Shown piece after piece: positions 1 through 6,302 of a stretch of DNA of 9,405 bases. Source of the stretch: Syntrophaceae bacterium UBA2210 (GTDB lineage Bacteria > Desulfobacterota > Syntrophia > Syntrophales > UBA2210); contig DCUQ01000033.1 in NCBI GenBank assembly GCA_002327865.1, positions 45,198 through 54,602 of the forward strand, read 5' to 3'. Position 1 is the first letter of the stretch. Every line of letters starts with the position of its first letter. The notes beneath the pieces are model-generated. The model was not told the DNA's origin, made no database searches, and saw only the letters and a list, made by a program, of their open reading frames with translations. A program made the translations under genes and the position numbers.

Positions 1-165
1 AACTTGTTGCGGGGAGATTCAATCCACATCATCTTATTAATTACGCAGGGTAAAGCTTTCCCGGGATGGGCAGCCACAAAAAGCAACGGAGATATGTATC
101 GATAGATATGTTTTGCCGCAATCATGTTACGATTTATCAGAAGTATCTCTTTTTATCCGGATTTC
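1..165. other. Noncoding edge region downstream of the PilZ gene
   Basis: I see no convincing gene here. It lies downstream of the minus-strand PilZ gene, yet I see no stem followed by a T-run on that strand, so no clear intrinsic terminator ends that unit. At 91–110 the hexamer GATATG occurs twice around the perfect palindrome TATCGATA, giving an imperfect dyad. This could be a protein-binding site or chance. The region may belong to a gene unit that continues beyond the window. Confidence 0.4.
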
Positions 166-690
166 TTATAAGCATCTTTCAGCGCTGAGAACTTCCCTGT
201 GTTTCTTGAAGTCAAATTTCAGCAGTTCGTTTCTTACCTCTTCGTTCATCCCTACAAATTTTACCGCCACATTGAATCTATCGAGATTCGGTTCGATTCT
301 AACAACCTCACCGTACAGGTAGAGAATCTTATACGGCCTCATGGGGAGAGCTATCTTTATCTCCAGCACATCACCTATGTTATAGCTACCGTAACAAGTT
401 ATTTTCATTCCGTTAGCGCTTATATTCAGGGGTTCAAGTGTCATGCGCGACATGCTCTCGCGGCCGGAGGAGAGAATTTCTATGATGGAATCCATCTTAT
501 CACTCAGCACGTTCAACCATTCACTTAGAACTTTGTCATCGACCTCTGGCGGTTTTACCGTATCGATCACGATCCCCGCTTTCAGCACACGGGCGCTCAA
601 ATCCGCTCGCTCTTCCGAAGGAACCAGACGTGCTTCAAGCGGAAGATATGTATTGACTCTCGAATATTCTCTGGAATTCTGAACTCTCAT
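166..690 (-). CDS. PilZ-domain protein, predicted c-di-GMP receptor
   Basis: This 174-residue protein is predicted to bind cyclic di-GMP and act as a small cytoplasmic effector. The N-terminal end carries the RxxxR motif (Arg7 and Arg11, in NSREYSR), and residues 89–94 (NISANG) match the (D/N)xSxxG motif. Both halves of the known c-di-GMP site are therefore intact. Between them, residues about 50–82 look helical and separate the arginine motif from the beta-barrel (about 83–148). There is no signal peptide or membrane segment. The ATG follows a GGGGGA-containing stretch, which supports this start. The gene begins 37 nt after the PilT-like gene on the same strand and is probably co-transcribed with it, which suggests a role linking c-di-GMP to pilus or surface motility. 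The family call is firm from the motifs; the partner is inferred. Confidence 0.85.
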   Translation of the reverse strand: MRVQNSREYSRVNTYLPLEARLVPSEERADLSARVLKAGIVIDTVKPPEVDDKVLSEWLNVLSDKMDSIIEILSSGRESMSRMTLEPLNISANGMKITCYGSYNIGDVLEIKIALPMRPYKILYLYGEVVRIEPNLDRFNVAVKFVGMNEEVRNELLKFDFKKHREVLSAERCL

Positions 691-727
691 ACCTTTATAT
701 CCCCCGTAAATATGGTTATAGGCGAAA

Positions 728-1951
728 TCAGTCTTCGTATTCTTTGAAAAGTTTTTCTATCGAGACATTATCATCGATAGAAAAAGGTATCCTCATGGCC
801 TGAGCGTCTCTTTCCCGTATTATGATGTTTTCGCTTTCTTCCGTCAGGTGAGAGACATGAATCGGTGCAGGGCGTTGAGCCTCTGTCATAATCGGAGAAT
901 TATAGTCTGTCACCAGCGCCGACTCCTCGGAAGGCTGGAACACATTTACGGGAGGTACAAAAACGGTGCGTTCGTGAAGAAACTCTTTCAGATACCGGTC
1001 AGGTGTAAACATCCCGTCGGCTCTTCCCATTTGAATGGCATTCTCGATCTGCTGGAGATTGTTCTCGCGGATAAGCGCCTTGACCGCCGGGGAACCGCGA
1101 AGAATCGAAAGTACGGGCACTCTCACTTGCGCTTTAACCATATACGTCAACTGCTGGACAATAAGCCATGAAAGAGTAGATGATATCTGGTGCCGGATCT
1201 CATCCTGGGATTCGAAGGGAGCGGAATTACATAACCGGTAGATAGCCTCTTCCGCATTGGTTGCGTGGAGGGTGGCGATAACCAGATGACCGGATTCCGC
1301 GGCGTTTATGCTGAGCTTCATCGTCTCGGCTTCTCTCAATTCTCCTATAACGATTACATCAGGATCCTCACGTAGAGAGTCCAGGAGTCCCTGTTCAAAA
1401 GAATTGGTATGATCGCCCAGTTCTCTTTGCTGGATAAAAGCTTTTTTTGATACAAACCGGTATTCGATGGGATCTTCGATCGTAATAATATGGCATGCCC
1501 GCGCGGTATTGATTTCTTCTATAATGGCCGCTATGGTCGTTGTTTTTCCAGTACCTGTGGCTCCACAGACCAGCACGAGTCCCTGCTGCAGACTGCATAG
1601 CTGGTGAAGAGACGGGTGGAGGTTTAGTTGATCGATGGACGGCGCCGTCCCTGGAAGAAGCCGGATGGCCAACCCTAACCCGCGTGTCTCATTAAAGATA
1701 TTTATTCTTAACCGCACGCCGTCAACAGTTATTGCATAATCTACGGAACGGCGCGTTCTCAGAATGTTGATCCGTCCGGGGGAAAGCAGTTTTCTTACCA
1801 GAGAATCAATTTCTTCGGGCATCCATCGAATATTCCTGTTGAATTGTATGATACCCTTAATTCTTGTTATCACAGGCTGTCCGCCCGACAGATGTATATC
1901 CGACGCTCCCGCACGAACCGCTGCACGGATTATCTCCTTGAACTTGTCCAT
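728..1951 (-). CDS. pilT: PilT-family type IV pilus retraction ATPase (divergent, extended C-terminus)
   Basis: A cytoplasmic hexameric secretion-type ATPase predicted to power retraction of type IV pili. In the 407-residue product, residues 1–100 match the PilT N-domain (ASDIHLS near 16–22). The Walker A motif is at 130–137 (GATGTGKT), the Asp box at 157–160 (TIED), Walker B with its catalytic Glu at 198–204 (DVIVIGE) and the His box at 219–231 (ESGHLVIATLHAT). All catalytic motifs are intact. After the usual end (DGMFTPDRYLKEF, about 312–324), roughly 80 further residues of low-complexity, acidic sequence make it longer than the usual 340–370. I chose ATG at 1951 because GGGAGG lies 5 nt upstream; the in-frame GTG at 1957 overlaps that site. 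The PilZ gene follows. It could also be a PilU-like paralogue, since no other pilus genes are visible here. Confidence 0.85.
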   Translation of the reverse strand: MDKFKEIIRAAVRAGASDIHLSGGQPVITRIKGIIQFNRNIRWMPEEIDSLVRKLLSPGRINILRTRRSVDYAITVDGVRLRINIFNETRGLGLAIRLLPGTAPSIDQLNLHPSLHQLCSLQQGLVLVCGATGTGKTTTIAAIIEEINTARACHIITIEDPIEYRFVSKKAFIQQRELGDHTNSFEQGLLDSLREDPDVIVIGELREAETMKLSINAAESGHLVIATLHATNAEEAIYRLCNSAPFESQDEIRHQISSTLSWLIVQQLTYMVKAQVRVPVLSILRGSPAVKALIRENNLQQIENAIQMGRADGMFTPDRYLKEFLHERTVFVPPVNVFQPSEESALVTDYNSPIMTEAQRPAPIHVSHLTEESENIIIRERDAQAMRIPFSIDDNVSIEKLFKEYED

Positions 1952-2016
1952 GGGCACCTCCCGTTCAGTATTTTCCCCGACAATATCCGTTTGACATTAC
2001 TCGGACTTCGCGAGCG

Positions 2017-2022
2017 ATTATA
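2017..2022 (-). promoter_or_regulatory. Likely −10 box for the PilT–PilZ unit
   Basis: A perfect TATAAT on the minus strand, about 66 nt upstream of the PilT start and just past the terminator of the preceding operon. No good TTGACA lies at 16–18 nt. The −35 position falls in the T-rich tract of the terminator (TTGTTT at a short spacing), so strength is uncertain. It is the best promoter candidate in the gap. Confidence 0.4.
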
Positions 2023-2031
2023 CATGAACTA

Positions 2032-2064
2032 TAACAAAAACAAAAGCCTAAATTTATTAGACTT
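2032..2064 (-). terminator. Intrinsic terminator at the end of the five-gene operon
   Basis: On the minus strand, an 8-bp stem (AAGTCTAA with TTAGGCTT, one G·U pair; plus-strand 2044–2051 and 2057–2064) encloses a 5-nt loop. It is followed by a tract of T's interrupted by single G's (TTTTGTTTTTGTT). It starts 11 nt beyond the stop codon of the MBL-fold gene. The stem is A/T-rich, so the terminator may be only moderately efficient. Confidence 0.65.
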
Positions 2065-2074
2065 ACGGTATCTC

Positions 2075-2743
2075 CTATATGTAAGGGAACACATACTGCA
2101 TTACAAACTGAAAGTTACGCTGCACATTTTCCTTTCCGGTTATTATTCCCATGTGACCCGGAAGAAAATATTCCGTGTCGAGCTTTGAAAGCTTGAGGAT
2201 GCTTTCTTTCAACAGGGCGCCGTCGCCTCCGGGGAAATCCGTTCTCCCGACATTCTGATTAAATATCACATCACCTGGAAACAGAGCTTTACGGGAGGGC
2301 CAATACAGGGCAATCGATCCGGGTGAGTGGCCGGGCACATGCAGTATCTCAAAATCTTCGTCGTCCAGCCGCAAGGGTCCTTCTTCCAGCAACATGTCTA
2401 TGCTGACTTTCGGAACGTCCAAACCGAACATCCCGTACATGCTTCCACCCGCATCACTCAGAAAATCGCTCCCTTCTTTGTGCAATCCTATTTTTACAGT
2501 GTCGTTGTTGTCGAAAACTTTGGATGCCTCAAAGTGATCGGGATGCGAATGAGTATTTATTATATATCTGATGTCATCGGAATTTATTCCATCCCTCGCC
2601 ATCCTCTTCAAGAGATTCGGACAAAACCTTTCCAGACCGGGGTCCACGAGTGCCCGGACACCTCCTCCTATAAAAAAGCTGTTACAGTTATTTGCAAGCG
2701 GGTTGGTCCATTCATAAACATAGATATCGTTGTCCAGCTTCAT
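2075..2743 (-). CDS. MBL-fold metallo-hydrolase (glyoxalase II-like)
   Basis: A 222-residue cytoplasmic metallo-beta-lactamase-fold hydrolase. The di-metal site is complete: HSHPDH at 65–70 (His65, His67, Asp69, His70), His139 in VPGHSPGS, Asp158 in FPGD and His197 in LPGHM. The short length, and the lack of the alpha-helical C-terminal domain of true hydroxyacylglutathione hydrolases, point to the broad YcbL/glyoxalase II-like group. The substrate cannot be named from sequence. The start is clear: GAGGAGG sits just before the ATG and overlaps the stop codon of the upstream NlpD-like gene, only 9 nt away, implying translational coupling. It is the last gene of the operon, followed by an intrinsic terminator. 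Confidence 0.85.
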   Translation of the reverse strand: MKLDNDIYVYEWTNPLANNCNSFFIGGGVRALVDPGLERFCPNLLKRMARDGINSDDIRYIINTHSHPDHFEASKVFDNNDTVKIGLHKEGSDFLSDAGGSMYGMFGLDVPKVSIDMLLEEGPLRLDDEDFEILHVPGHSPGSIALYWPSRKALFPGDVIFNQNVGRTDFPGGDGALLKESILKLSKLDTEYFLPGHMGIITGKENVQRNFQFVMQYVFPYI

Positions 2744-2752
2744 CGTTCCTCC

Positions 2753-3502
2753 TCATTTCGGCAGATAATACAAGGGGTTTTTTGCCCTGTTCTTGTATCG
2801 TATTTCAAAATGCAGACAGTACTTTCCTGTTTTCTCTTCTTTCCCCAGGAGTCCTATTTCCTCCCCTTTTTTGACGGTGGTTCCGGCACCGATCTTCCTT
2901 TCCTGTAAGTGAGAATAAACCGTCGAGTATGTGTTGTTATGTTTTATGATGATCGTTTCACCATAATATTTGATGTGAGCGGAATGTATCACAATTCCCC
3001 CCGCGGAGGCAACAACCGGCATCCCGGCCTTTCCGTTTATCTTGATTCCGTTATGTTGCATGCCTTTGTATACGCCGAACTTCGAAGAAACCGTCCCGTT
3101 TAACGGCCACATGAAATCCGGCCTTTGTGACCGGGAAACATCGCTGCCCGACACGTCTCCGGAAGAAGGCTCTCTCTCTTTCTGAACGGGTCCGGAATCT
3201 CTCTTGCCTGTCGCGTCGTATGTCCTGTCCGATGATTCTGTGCCGGGTCTAACGGGGATAGCCCGCAAGGCATGCGGGATAAAGAGCACGCTGCCTGCCT
3301 CGATGCGGCTGTCCGACAGATGATTGACCCTGGCGAGTTCATCGATGTCGCAATCGTAAGTCCGGGCTATCCTCCAGAGGGTTTCGCCCTCTTTAACCCT
3401 GTGATAAACGCCGTTTGTTTTTGTACCGGATGTCGTCGCGCAGGCGGTCATGAGTGACAGGATAAGGAAGAGAATAAAAAATGTTTTTTTATCGCGTAGC
3501 AT
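2753..3502 (-). CDS. NlpD-like lipoprotein: LysM plus degenerate LytM/M23 domain
   Basis: A 249-residue predicted lipoprotein. A hydrophobic signal (residues 8–20) ends in SLMTAC, giving lipidation at Cys21. Residues 33–76 form a LysM peptidoglycan-binding domain, 80–128 a polar linker, and 130–249 an M23/LytM fold. The zinc site is altered. The usual HxGxD reads HNGIK (His150 kept, the Asp ligand replaced by Lys154), and the usual HxH reads CLH (the first, catalytic His replaced by Cys229; His231 kept). His198 in YSHL is present. Peptidase activity is therefore unlikely. NlpD and EnvC are known LytM-fold proteins without catalytic residues that activate cell-wall amidases at the septum, and NlpD sits next to pcm in many bacteria, as here. 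I infer an NlpD-type role. It begins 10 nt after the YqaA-like gene. Confidence 0.85.
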   Translation of the reverse strand: MLRDKKTFFILFLILSLMTACATTSGTKTNGVYHRVKEGETLWRIARTYDCDIDELARVNHLSDSRIEAGSVLFIPHALRAIPVRPGTESSDRTYDATGKRDSGPVQKEREPSSGDVSGSDVSRSQRPDFMWPLNGTVSSKFGVYKGMQHNGIKINGKAGMPVVASAGGIVIHSAHIKYYGETIIIKHNNTYSTVYSHLQERKIGAGTTVKKGEEIGLLGKEEKTGKYCLHFEIRYKNRAKNPLYYLPK

Positions 3503-3512
3503 GAGATTCCAA

Positions 3513-4094
3513 TCAAAAAAGATACTTGATTAACACGAACCCTCCGATAAGAAGCACCATGAAGACAACGGCCAGCGTATTGAAATAACGGTCTATAAAC
3601 AGTTTAATACCCGGACCGAATCGATATATCAACCATCCGACGAGAAAAAATCTCGCGGATCTGCTTATCGCCGAAGCAATAAGAAAAATTATGAAATCTA
3701 TCCTGAAAGCACCTGCCGATATCGTAAAGACTTTGTAGGGAATCGGTGTAAATCCCGCCACCCCGACAGCCCACGCATTATATCGATTATACAGGTCACC
3801 GACCGCGTAATATTGTTCGTTAAAACCGTAAAAATCAACGATACGAAAGCCGATCAGGTCCATAAAGCTGTACCCTATCTCATAGCCGATAACACCGCCC
3901 AGGAGCGAACCCAGAGAGCATATAAACGCGTACCTGAACGATTTTGTCGGGATGGATATTGCCAGCGCAATCAGCAGAACATCGGGAGGTATGGGGAAAA
4001 AACTTGACTCCGCCAACGCAAGTAAGAAAAGAGCCCACGATCCGTAGGGTGTTTCAGCCCAGTGAAGGACCCAATCGTACAATTTTCTCAACAT
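3513..4094 (-). CDS. YqaA/DedA-like (SNARE-associated family) membrane protein
   Basis: A 193-residue polytopic inner-membrane protein with about four to five hydrophobic segments (near 19–28, 36–48, 56–72, 108–128, 132–156 and 172–191). Two family hallmarks are visible: ESSFFPIPPD at 29–38 and GFTPIPYKVFTISAG at 114–128, whose paired proline-containing re-entrant motifs define the DedA/VTT superfamily. An Arg pair follows at 145–148 (RSAR). DedA proteins are linked to lipid (undecaprenyl or phospholipid) transport and proton-dependent membrane homeostasis; the exact substrate of the short YqaA branch is not established. It sits between pcm (8 nt upstream) and the NlpD-like gene (10 nt downstream), so the three are surely co-transcribed. 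I know this grouping from other proteobacteria. Confidence 0.85.
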   Translation of the reverse strand: MLRKLYDWVLHWAETPYGSWALFLLALAESSFFPIPPDVLLIALAISIPTKSFRYAFICSLGSLLGGVIGYEIGYSFMDLIGFRIVDFYGFNEQYYAVGDLYNRYNAWAVGVAGFTPIPYKVFTISAGAFRIDFIIFLIASAISRSARFFLVGWLIYRFGPGIKLFIDRYFNTLAVVFMVLLIGGFVLIKYLF

Positions 4095-4102
4095 ACTCTA
4101 AG

Positions 4103-4756
4103 TCAACCCTTCCATCCATACTCTCCTATGAGATCGACAAAACGGCACCCGCAAAGGCTTTCTATCTTTACATCCTCTTTATCTTCAGACAAACGGGTAA
4201 TTTTCAACAATTCCTGAGAACTCCTGGTACCGACAGGAATGACCAGTCTTCCTCCCACGGCCAGTTGCTCCTTGAGCGTTTCAGGAATACTCGGAGCACC
4301 GGCGGTGGTGATAATTGCATCGAACGGAGCTTCCTCACTCCATCCATATGTCCCGTCACCGACCCGTATCAATATGTTGTAATAGTGGAGCAGATCCAGA
4401 ATCTTCTGAGCCCTGAAGGCAAGAGACGCTATTCTCTCGATTGAAAATACCTGTTCGGCCAGTTCCGCCAGAACAGCCGTCTGATACCCGCAACCGGTCC
4501 CTATTTCCAGAACCTTTTCGGTCCCCTTCAGTTCAAGCGCTTCTGTCATAAGACCGACGATATACGGCTGGGAGATGGTTTGTCTGGAGCCTATCGGAAG
4601 AGGGTTATCGGAATATGCCTTATCCTGGATACCCTCGTCCACGAAGAGGTGTCTCGGAACCGTCGCCATTGTTTTTAAGACACGCTCATCAGTAATACCC
4701 CGTGCTATGAGATGATCATTGATCATCCGGGTTCTCTGTTTGCTGTACCTGCGCAT
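4103..4756 (-). CDS. pcm: Protein-L-isoaspartate O-methyltransferase
   Basis: A SAM-dependent repair enzyme of 217 residues, the usual length. It methylates abnormal L-isoaspartyl residues so that they can revert to aspartate. Motifs: RHLFVDE at 35–41, the family signature GSRQTISQP at 56–64, the SAM-binding motif LEIGTGCGY at 83–91, the acidic post-I position at Glu107, GDGTYGW at 133–139 and FDAIITTAG at 145–153, ending in FVDLIGEYGW. All motifs needed for activity are present. The start is ambiguous. ATG at 4756 overlaps the upstream gene by 41 nt; the next ATG at 4726 (Met11), which aligns with the start of E. coli Pcm, would cut the overlap to 11 nt. Neither has a strong Shine-Dalgarno sequence. 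Linkage to yqaA- and nlpD-like genes is typical; surE, often adjacent, is absent here. Confidence 0.92.
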   Translation of the reverse strand: MRRYSKQRTRMINDHLIARGITDERVLKTMATVPRHLFVDEGIQDKAYSDNPLPIGSRQTISQPYIVGLMTEALELKGTEKVLEIGTGCGYQTAVLAELAEQVFSIERIASLAFRAQKILDLLHYYNILIRVGDGTYGWSEEAPFDAIITTAGAPSIPETLKEQLAVGGRLVIPVGTRSSQELLKITRLSEDKEDVKIESLCGCRFVDLIGEYGWKG

Positions 4757-5117
4757 AGGCCATATCCAAGTGTTTTATCTTCGGGGGAATCCGATACGTT
4801 TCTTCAACCCACGTATGTCTTCGGAATCCCATTGCTTCTCTTGTGATTATCAAGTAATGATACCTCAACCGCGCATATTCCCTCGCCCTGTTATGCTTGG
4901 ATATCGCCTTGTTGGTTTCGGTATACAGTTTTTCGATATTACCAGACTTTTCTTCTCCGTGAAATGTTTTGATACATTCCATGTTGTTGTCTATAACCTT
5001 TGCAATAGCATCTAATTTTTTAAGTGCTCTCGACAGGGATTCACCCGTACGGTAGAGGACATCGGCCCTTTCCCTGAATATCTCTTCTAGTGTCTTTTCA
5101 AGTCCGTCTTTCTGCAT
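4716..5117 (-). CDS. Unrecognised helical, basic protein, first gene of the pcm operon
   Basis: I do not recognise this 133-residue protein. It has no signal peptide or membrane segment and appears largely alpha-helical. Residues 1–50 are a charged, heptad-like stretch, and 60–105 are rich in Arg, Tyr and His (for example RYHYLIITREAMGFRRH). The C-terminal tail is Gln/Asp-rich and its last codons overlap pcm out of frame, indicating translational coupling. The start codon has no obvious Shine-Dalgarno sequence (an A/T-rich stretch precedes it), and no better in-frame start is visible. Coding is supported by length, codon pattern and the overlap. Its operon position suggests a role near protein repair or envelope maintenance, but that is guesswork. 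Confidence 0.7.
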   Translation of the reverse strand: MQKDGLEKTLEEIFRERADVLYRTGESLSRALKKLDAIAKVIDNNMECIKTFHGEEKSGNIEKLYTETNKAISKHNRAREYARLRYHYLIITREAMGFRRHTWVEETYRIPPKIKHLDMAYAQVQQTENPDDQ

Positions 5118-5285
5118 ATAATATTTTTACGGGGCGCGGCGGTACGTATATAGAAAATACGAGTAGTTATCATTTAAGAATCCCGTTTTCAACAAAAAAG
5201 CTCCCCGGTGCACTTCCAGAAAACTCGTGAAGTATGGTGTCCGCAACCGAAATTCCCGGCAAAAATTTCGAGGAAGATTCCCAGC

Positions 5286-5333
5286 TGTCCGGTACGCCGG
5301 AAATTATTTTTCACGGTTTCCGGCAGAAAATTG
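5286..5333 (-). repeat. Leader hairpin repeat, copy A
   Basis: On the minus strand, a perfect 8-bp stem GCCGGAAA/TTTCCGGC (plus 5317–5324 and 5296–5303) encloses a 13-nt loop. The 48-nt segment matches copy B at 6171–6218 at 40 of 48 positions without gaps, and seven of the eight differences are transitions. Weaker similarity continues about 45 nt downstream (a CCGGGAA block) and about 25 nt upstream. It lies upstream of the gene starting at 5117. No T-run follows, so it is not an intrinsic terminator. Confidence 0.75.
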
Positions 5334-5411
5334 CTTTACTAAAAAACGTAGCCCGTTTAGTGGTTCAGCCCGATGTCCAAAAAAAATATTCGATCTTTCT
5401 AAAACACTACA

Positions 5412-5417
5412 ATTATG
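5412..5417 (-). promoter_or_regulatory. Possible −10 box of leader A
   Basis: CATAAT on the minus strand (5 of 6 consensus bases). Its 3' end is exactly 88 nt from the first base of hairpin A, the same distance as between the −10-like box and hairpin of copy B. No clear −35 is seen. If used, the transcript would carry a leader of roughly 285 nt before the gene at 5117. Confidence 0.3.
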
Positions 5418-5544
5418 ATAGGAAACCTTTACAATTGCGTTATTATAATTTCGAATCTCAAACCGATAAAACCGGCTTATGTCGTAATTCTTTACAGATG
5501 GCCGATGTGTTTTTGTTAATACCACCGGAATAAAAGGGAGAACT

Positions 5545-5991
5545 ATGGGAATCATAAAAATGATTATGAGCTTCTTTGATGGTAGAGCTCTGGGTGAACA
5601 AACCGTCGAAGCAATAGAGGTTATTTTTAAACGCATACAACAGAAGAAACATTATGAGAATCCCCATTCATGGCTTGCAAGCACCTGGTTAACCAGGATG
5701 AAATCAAGAGGCAGGGATGTAAAAACCCCGGGTATGATTAAAATTGCGCTTGACGAAACATTCCCCTTCGCCTGTATTGAACCACCGCTCTGCGCACGGG
5801 CGCTAGGCCTGTTTCTCCTGCAGAAACAGAATCCGGATATTGTGGAAGAGTATCCTGAATTCATGGAAGAGTACAATGAGCTGATGGCTCCGGTTTGGAA
5901 AGCAAAAGAAGATGGAACGATCGATGAGCTTTTTGAAAAGTATAACCAGATCGATGTCAAGAATTTGCCTGCCGAACCCTCCGACGAGTAA
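5545..5991 (+). CDS. Unrecognised 148-residue acidic protein
   Basis: I do not recognise this protein. The ATG is preceded by GGGAG at good spacing, which supports translation. Residues 1–35 could form an amphipathic helix (MGIIKMIMSFF, then VEAIEVIFKRI). The middle has Trp/His-rich HSWLASTWLTRMKSRGR (41–57) and two cysteines at 77 and 83 around a PP (ACIEPPLC). The rest is acidic and helical (EEYPEFMEEYNELMAP at 101–116, then DELFEKY) and ends in PAEPSDE. There is no signal peptide or clear membrane span. It is monocistronic, flanked by the two outward-facing copies of the leader repeat and followed by a weak terminator. It is probably a small soluble cytoplasmic protein; I cannot assign a function. 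Confidence 0.7.
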   Translation: MGIIKMIMSFFDGRALGEQTVEAIEVIFKRIQQKKHYENPHSWLASTWLTRMKSRGRDVKTPGMIKIALDETFPFACIEPPLCARALGLFLLQKQNPDIVEEYPEFMEEYNELMAPVWKAKEDGTIDELFEKYNQIDVKNLPAEPSDE

Positions 5992-5995
5992 CTGT

Positions 5996-6023
5996 AACCA
6001 CCGGGAAGTTCCGGGTAGTTTTT
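5996..6023 (+). terminator. Probable weak terminator after the 148-residue gene
   Basis: Five nt past the stop codon, AACCACCGGG and CCGGGTAGTT can form a stem around an AAGTT loop with two mismatches (C×A and G×G). A run of five T's follows (GTTTTTAC). Imperfect pairing makes it a moderate call. Confidence 0.45.
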
Positions 6024-6083
6024 ACGCTTCTTGTCCTTTCGATTATTTTGAAACGGCAAGCGATGCATGTGACTAAACTGCCC

Positions 6084-6092
6084 TGTTATAAC
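6084..6092 (+). promoter_or_regulatory. Possible extended −10 promoter of leader B
   Basis: TGTTATAAC fits an extended −10 (TGn followed by TATAAC, 5 of 6). No convincing −35 is present, which extended −10 promoters can tolerate. A start near 6099 would give the terpene synthase a leader of about 200 nt that includes hairpin B. The box ends 88 nt before the hairpin, as in copy A. Confidence 0.4.
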
Positions 6093-6170
6093 ATGCTGAA
6101 AATTTTAGTGAGCGGGTAAATAAACATTTTATCCCTGATACAAAATAGTGAAATACGTGTGTTGGCAAAT

Positions 6171-6218
6171 TAATCTTCTGCCGGAAACCACGGAAAATAA
6201 TTTCCGGAGTACTGAACA
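6171..6218 (+). repeat. Leader hairpin repeat, copy B
   Basis: CCGGAAA at 6181–6187 pairs with TTTCCGG at 6201–6207 around a 13-nt loop. A second 5' arm inside the loop, CGGAAA (6191–6196), can pair with the same 3' arm (TTTCCG) around an ATAA loop, so two mutually exclusive hairpins are possible. It is 40/48 identical to copy A and lies in the 5' region of the terpene synthase, 85 nt before its start codon. The remainder of 5992–6302 holds the terminator and promoter candidates listed and no gene that I can support. Confidence 0.75.
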
Positions 6219-6302
6219 ATCGAAAATCTCCCGCAATGTGTTACCGGGAAATATAACTTTGCAAAAAACAATTTGTTTGCCGTTACCAGGGAGTTTAATC
6301 CG

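Larger units (their letters stand above)
5118..5544. other. 427-nt intergenic region holding leader A
   Basis: This divergent gap separates the minus operon (start 5117) from the plus-strand gene at 5545. It contains the repeat/hairpin core at 5286–5333 and a CATAAT box at 5412–5417, both read leftwards. A TATAAT on the plus strand at 5444–5449 lies about 95 nt before the 5545 gene but has no recognisable −35. The plus-strand open frame 5234–5533 runs antisense through the hairpin core, and I do not believe it codes. Confidence 0.5.

Noticed and set aside
1..110. Possible riboswitch (c-di-GMP type) near the PilZ gene
   Set aside because: A few short blocks (AAAGC, GGGATGGGC) recall the GEMM aptamer, but the GAAA tetraloop, its receptor and the ordered stems are not present, and the nearest gene points the wrong way.
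1991..1996. Perfect TTGACA on the plus strand in the PilT upstream gap
   Set aside because: No −10 box at 16–18 nt and no plus-strand gene downstream.
5234..5533. Plus-strand open frame of 99 codons just before the 5545 gene
   Set aside because: It runs antisense through leader A and its hairpin, has no good ribosome-binding site, and its product has no recognisable features. The noncoding repeat explains the region better.
5304..5636. Minus-strand open frame of 110 codons
   Set aside because: It overlaps the start of the better-supported 5545 gene and the leader repeat. Copy B of the repeat is not open in the matching frame, so the repeat is not coding.
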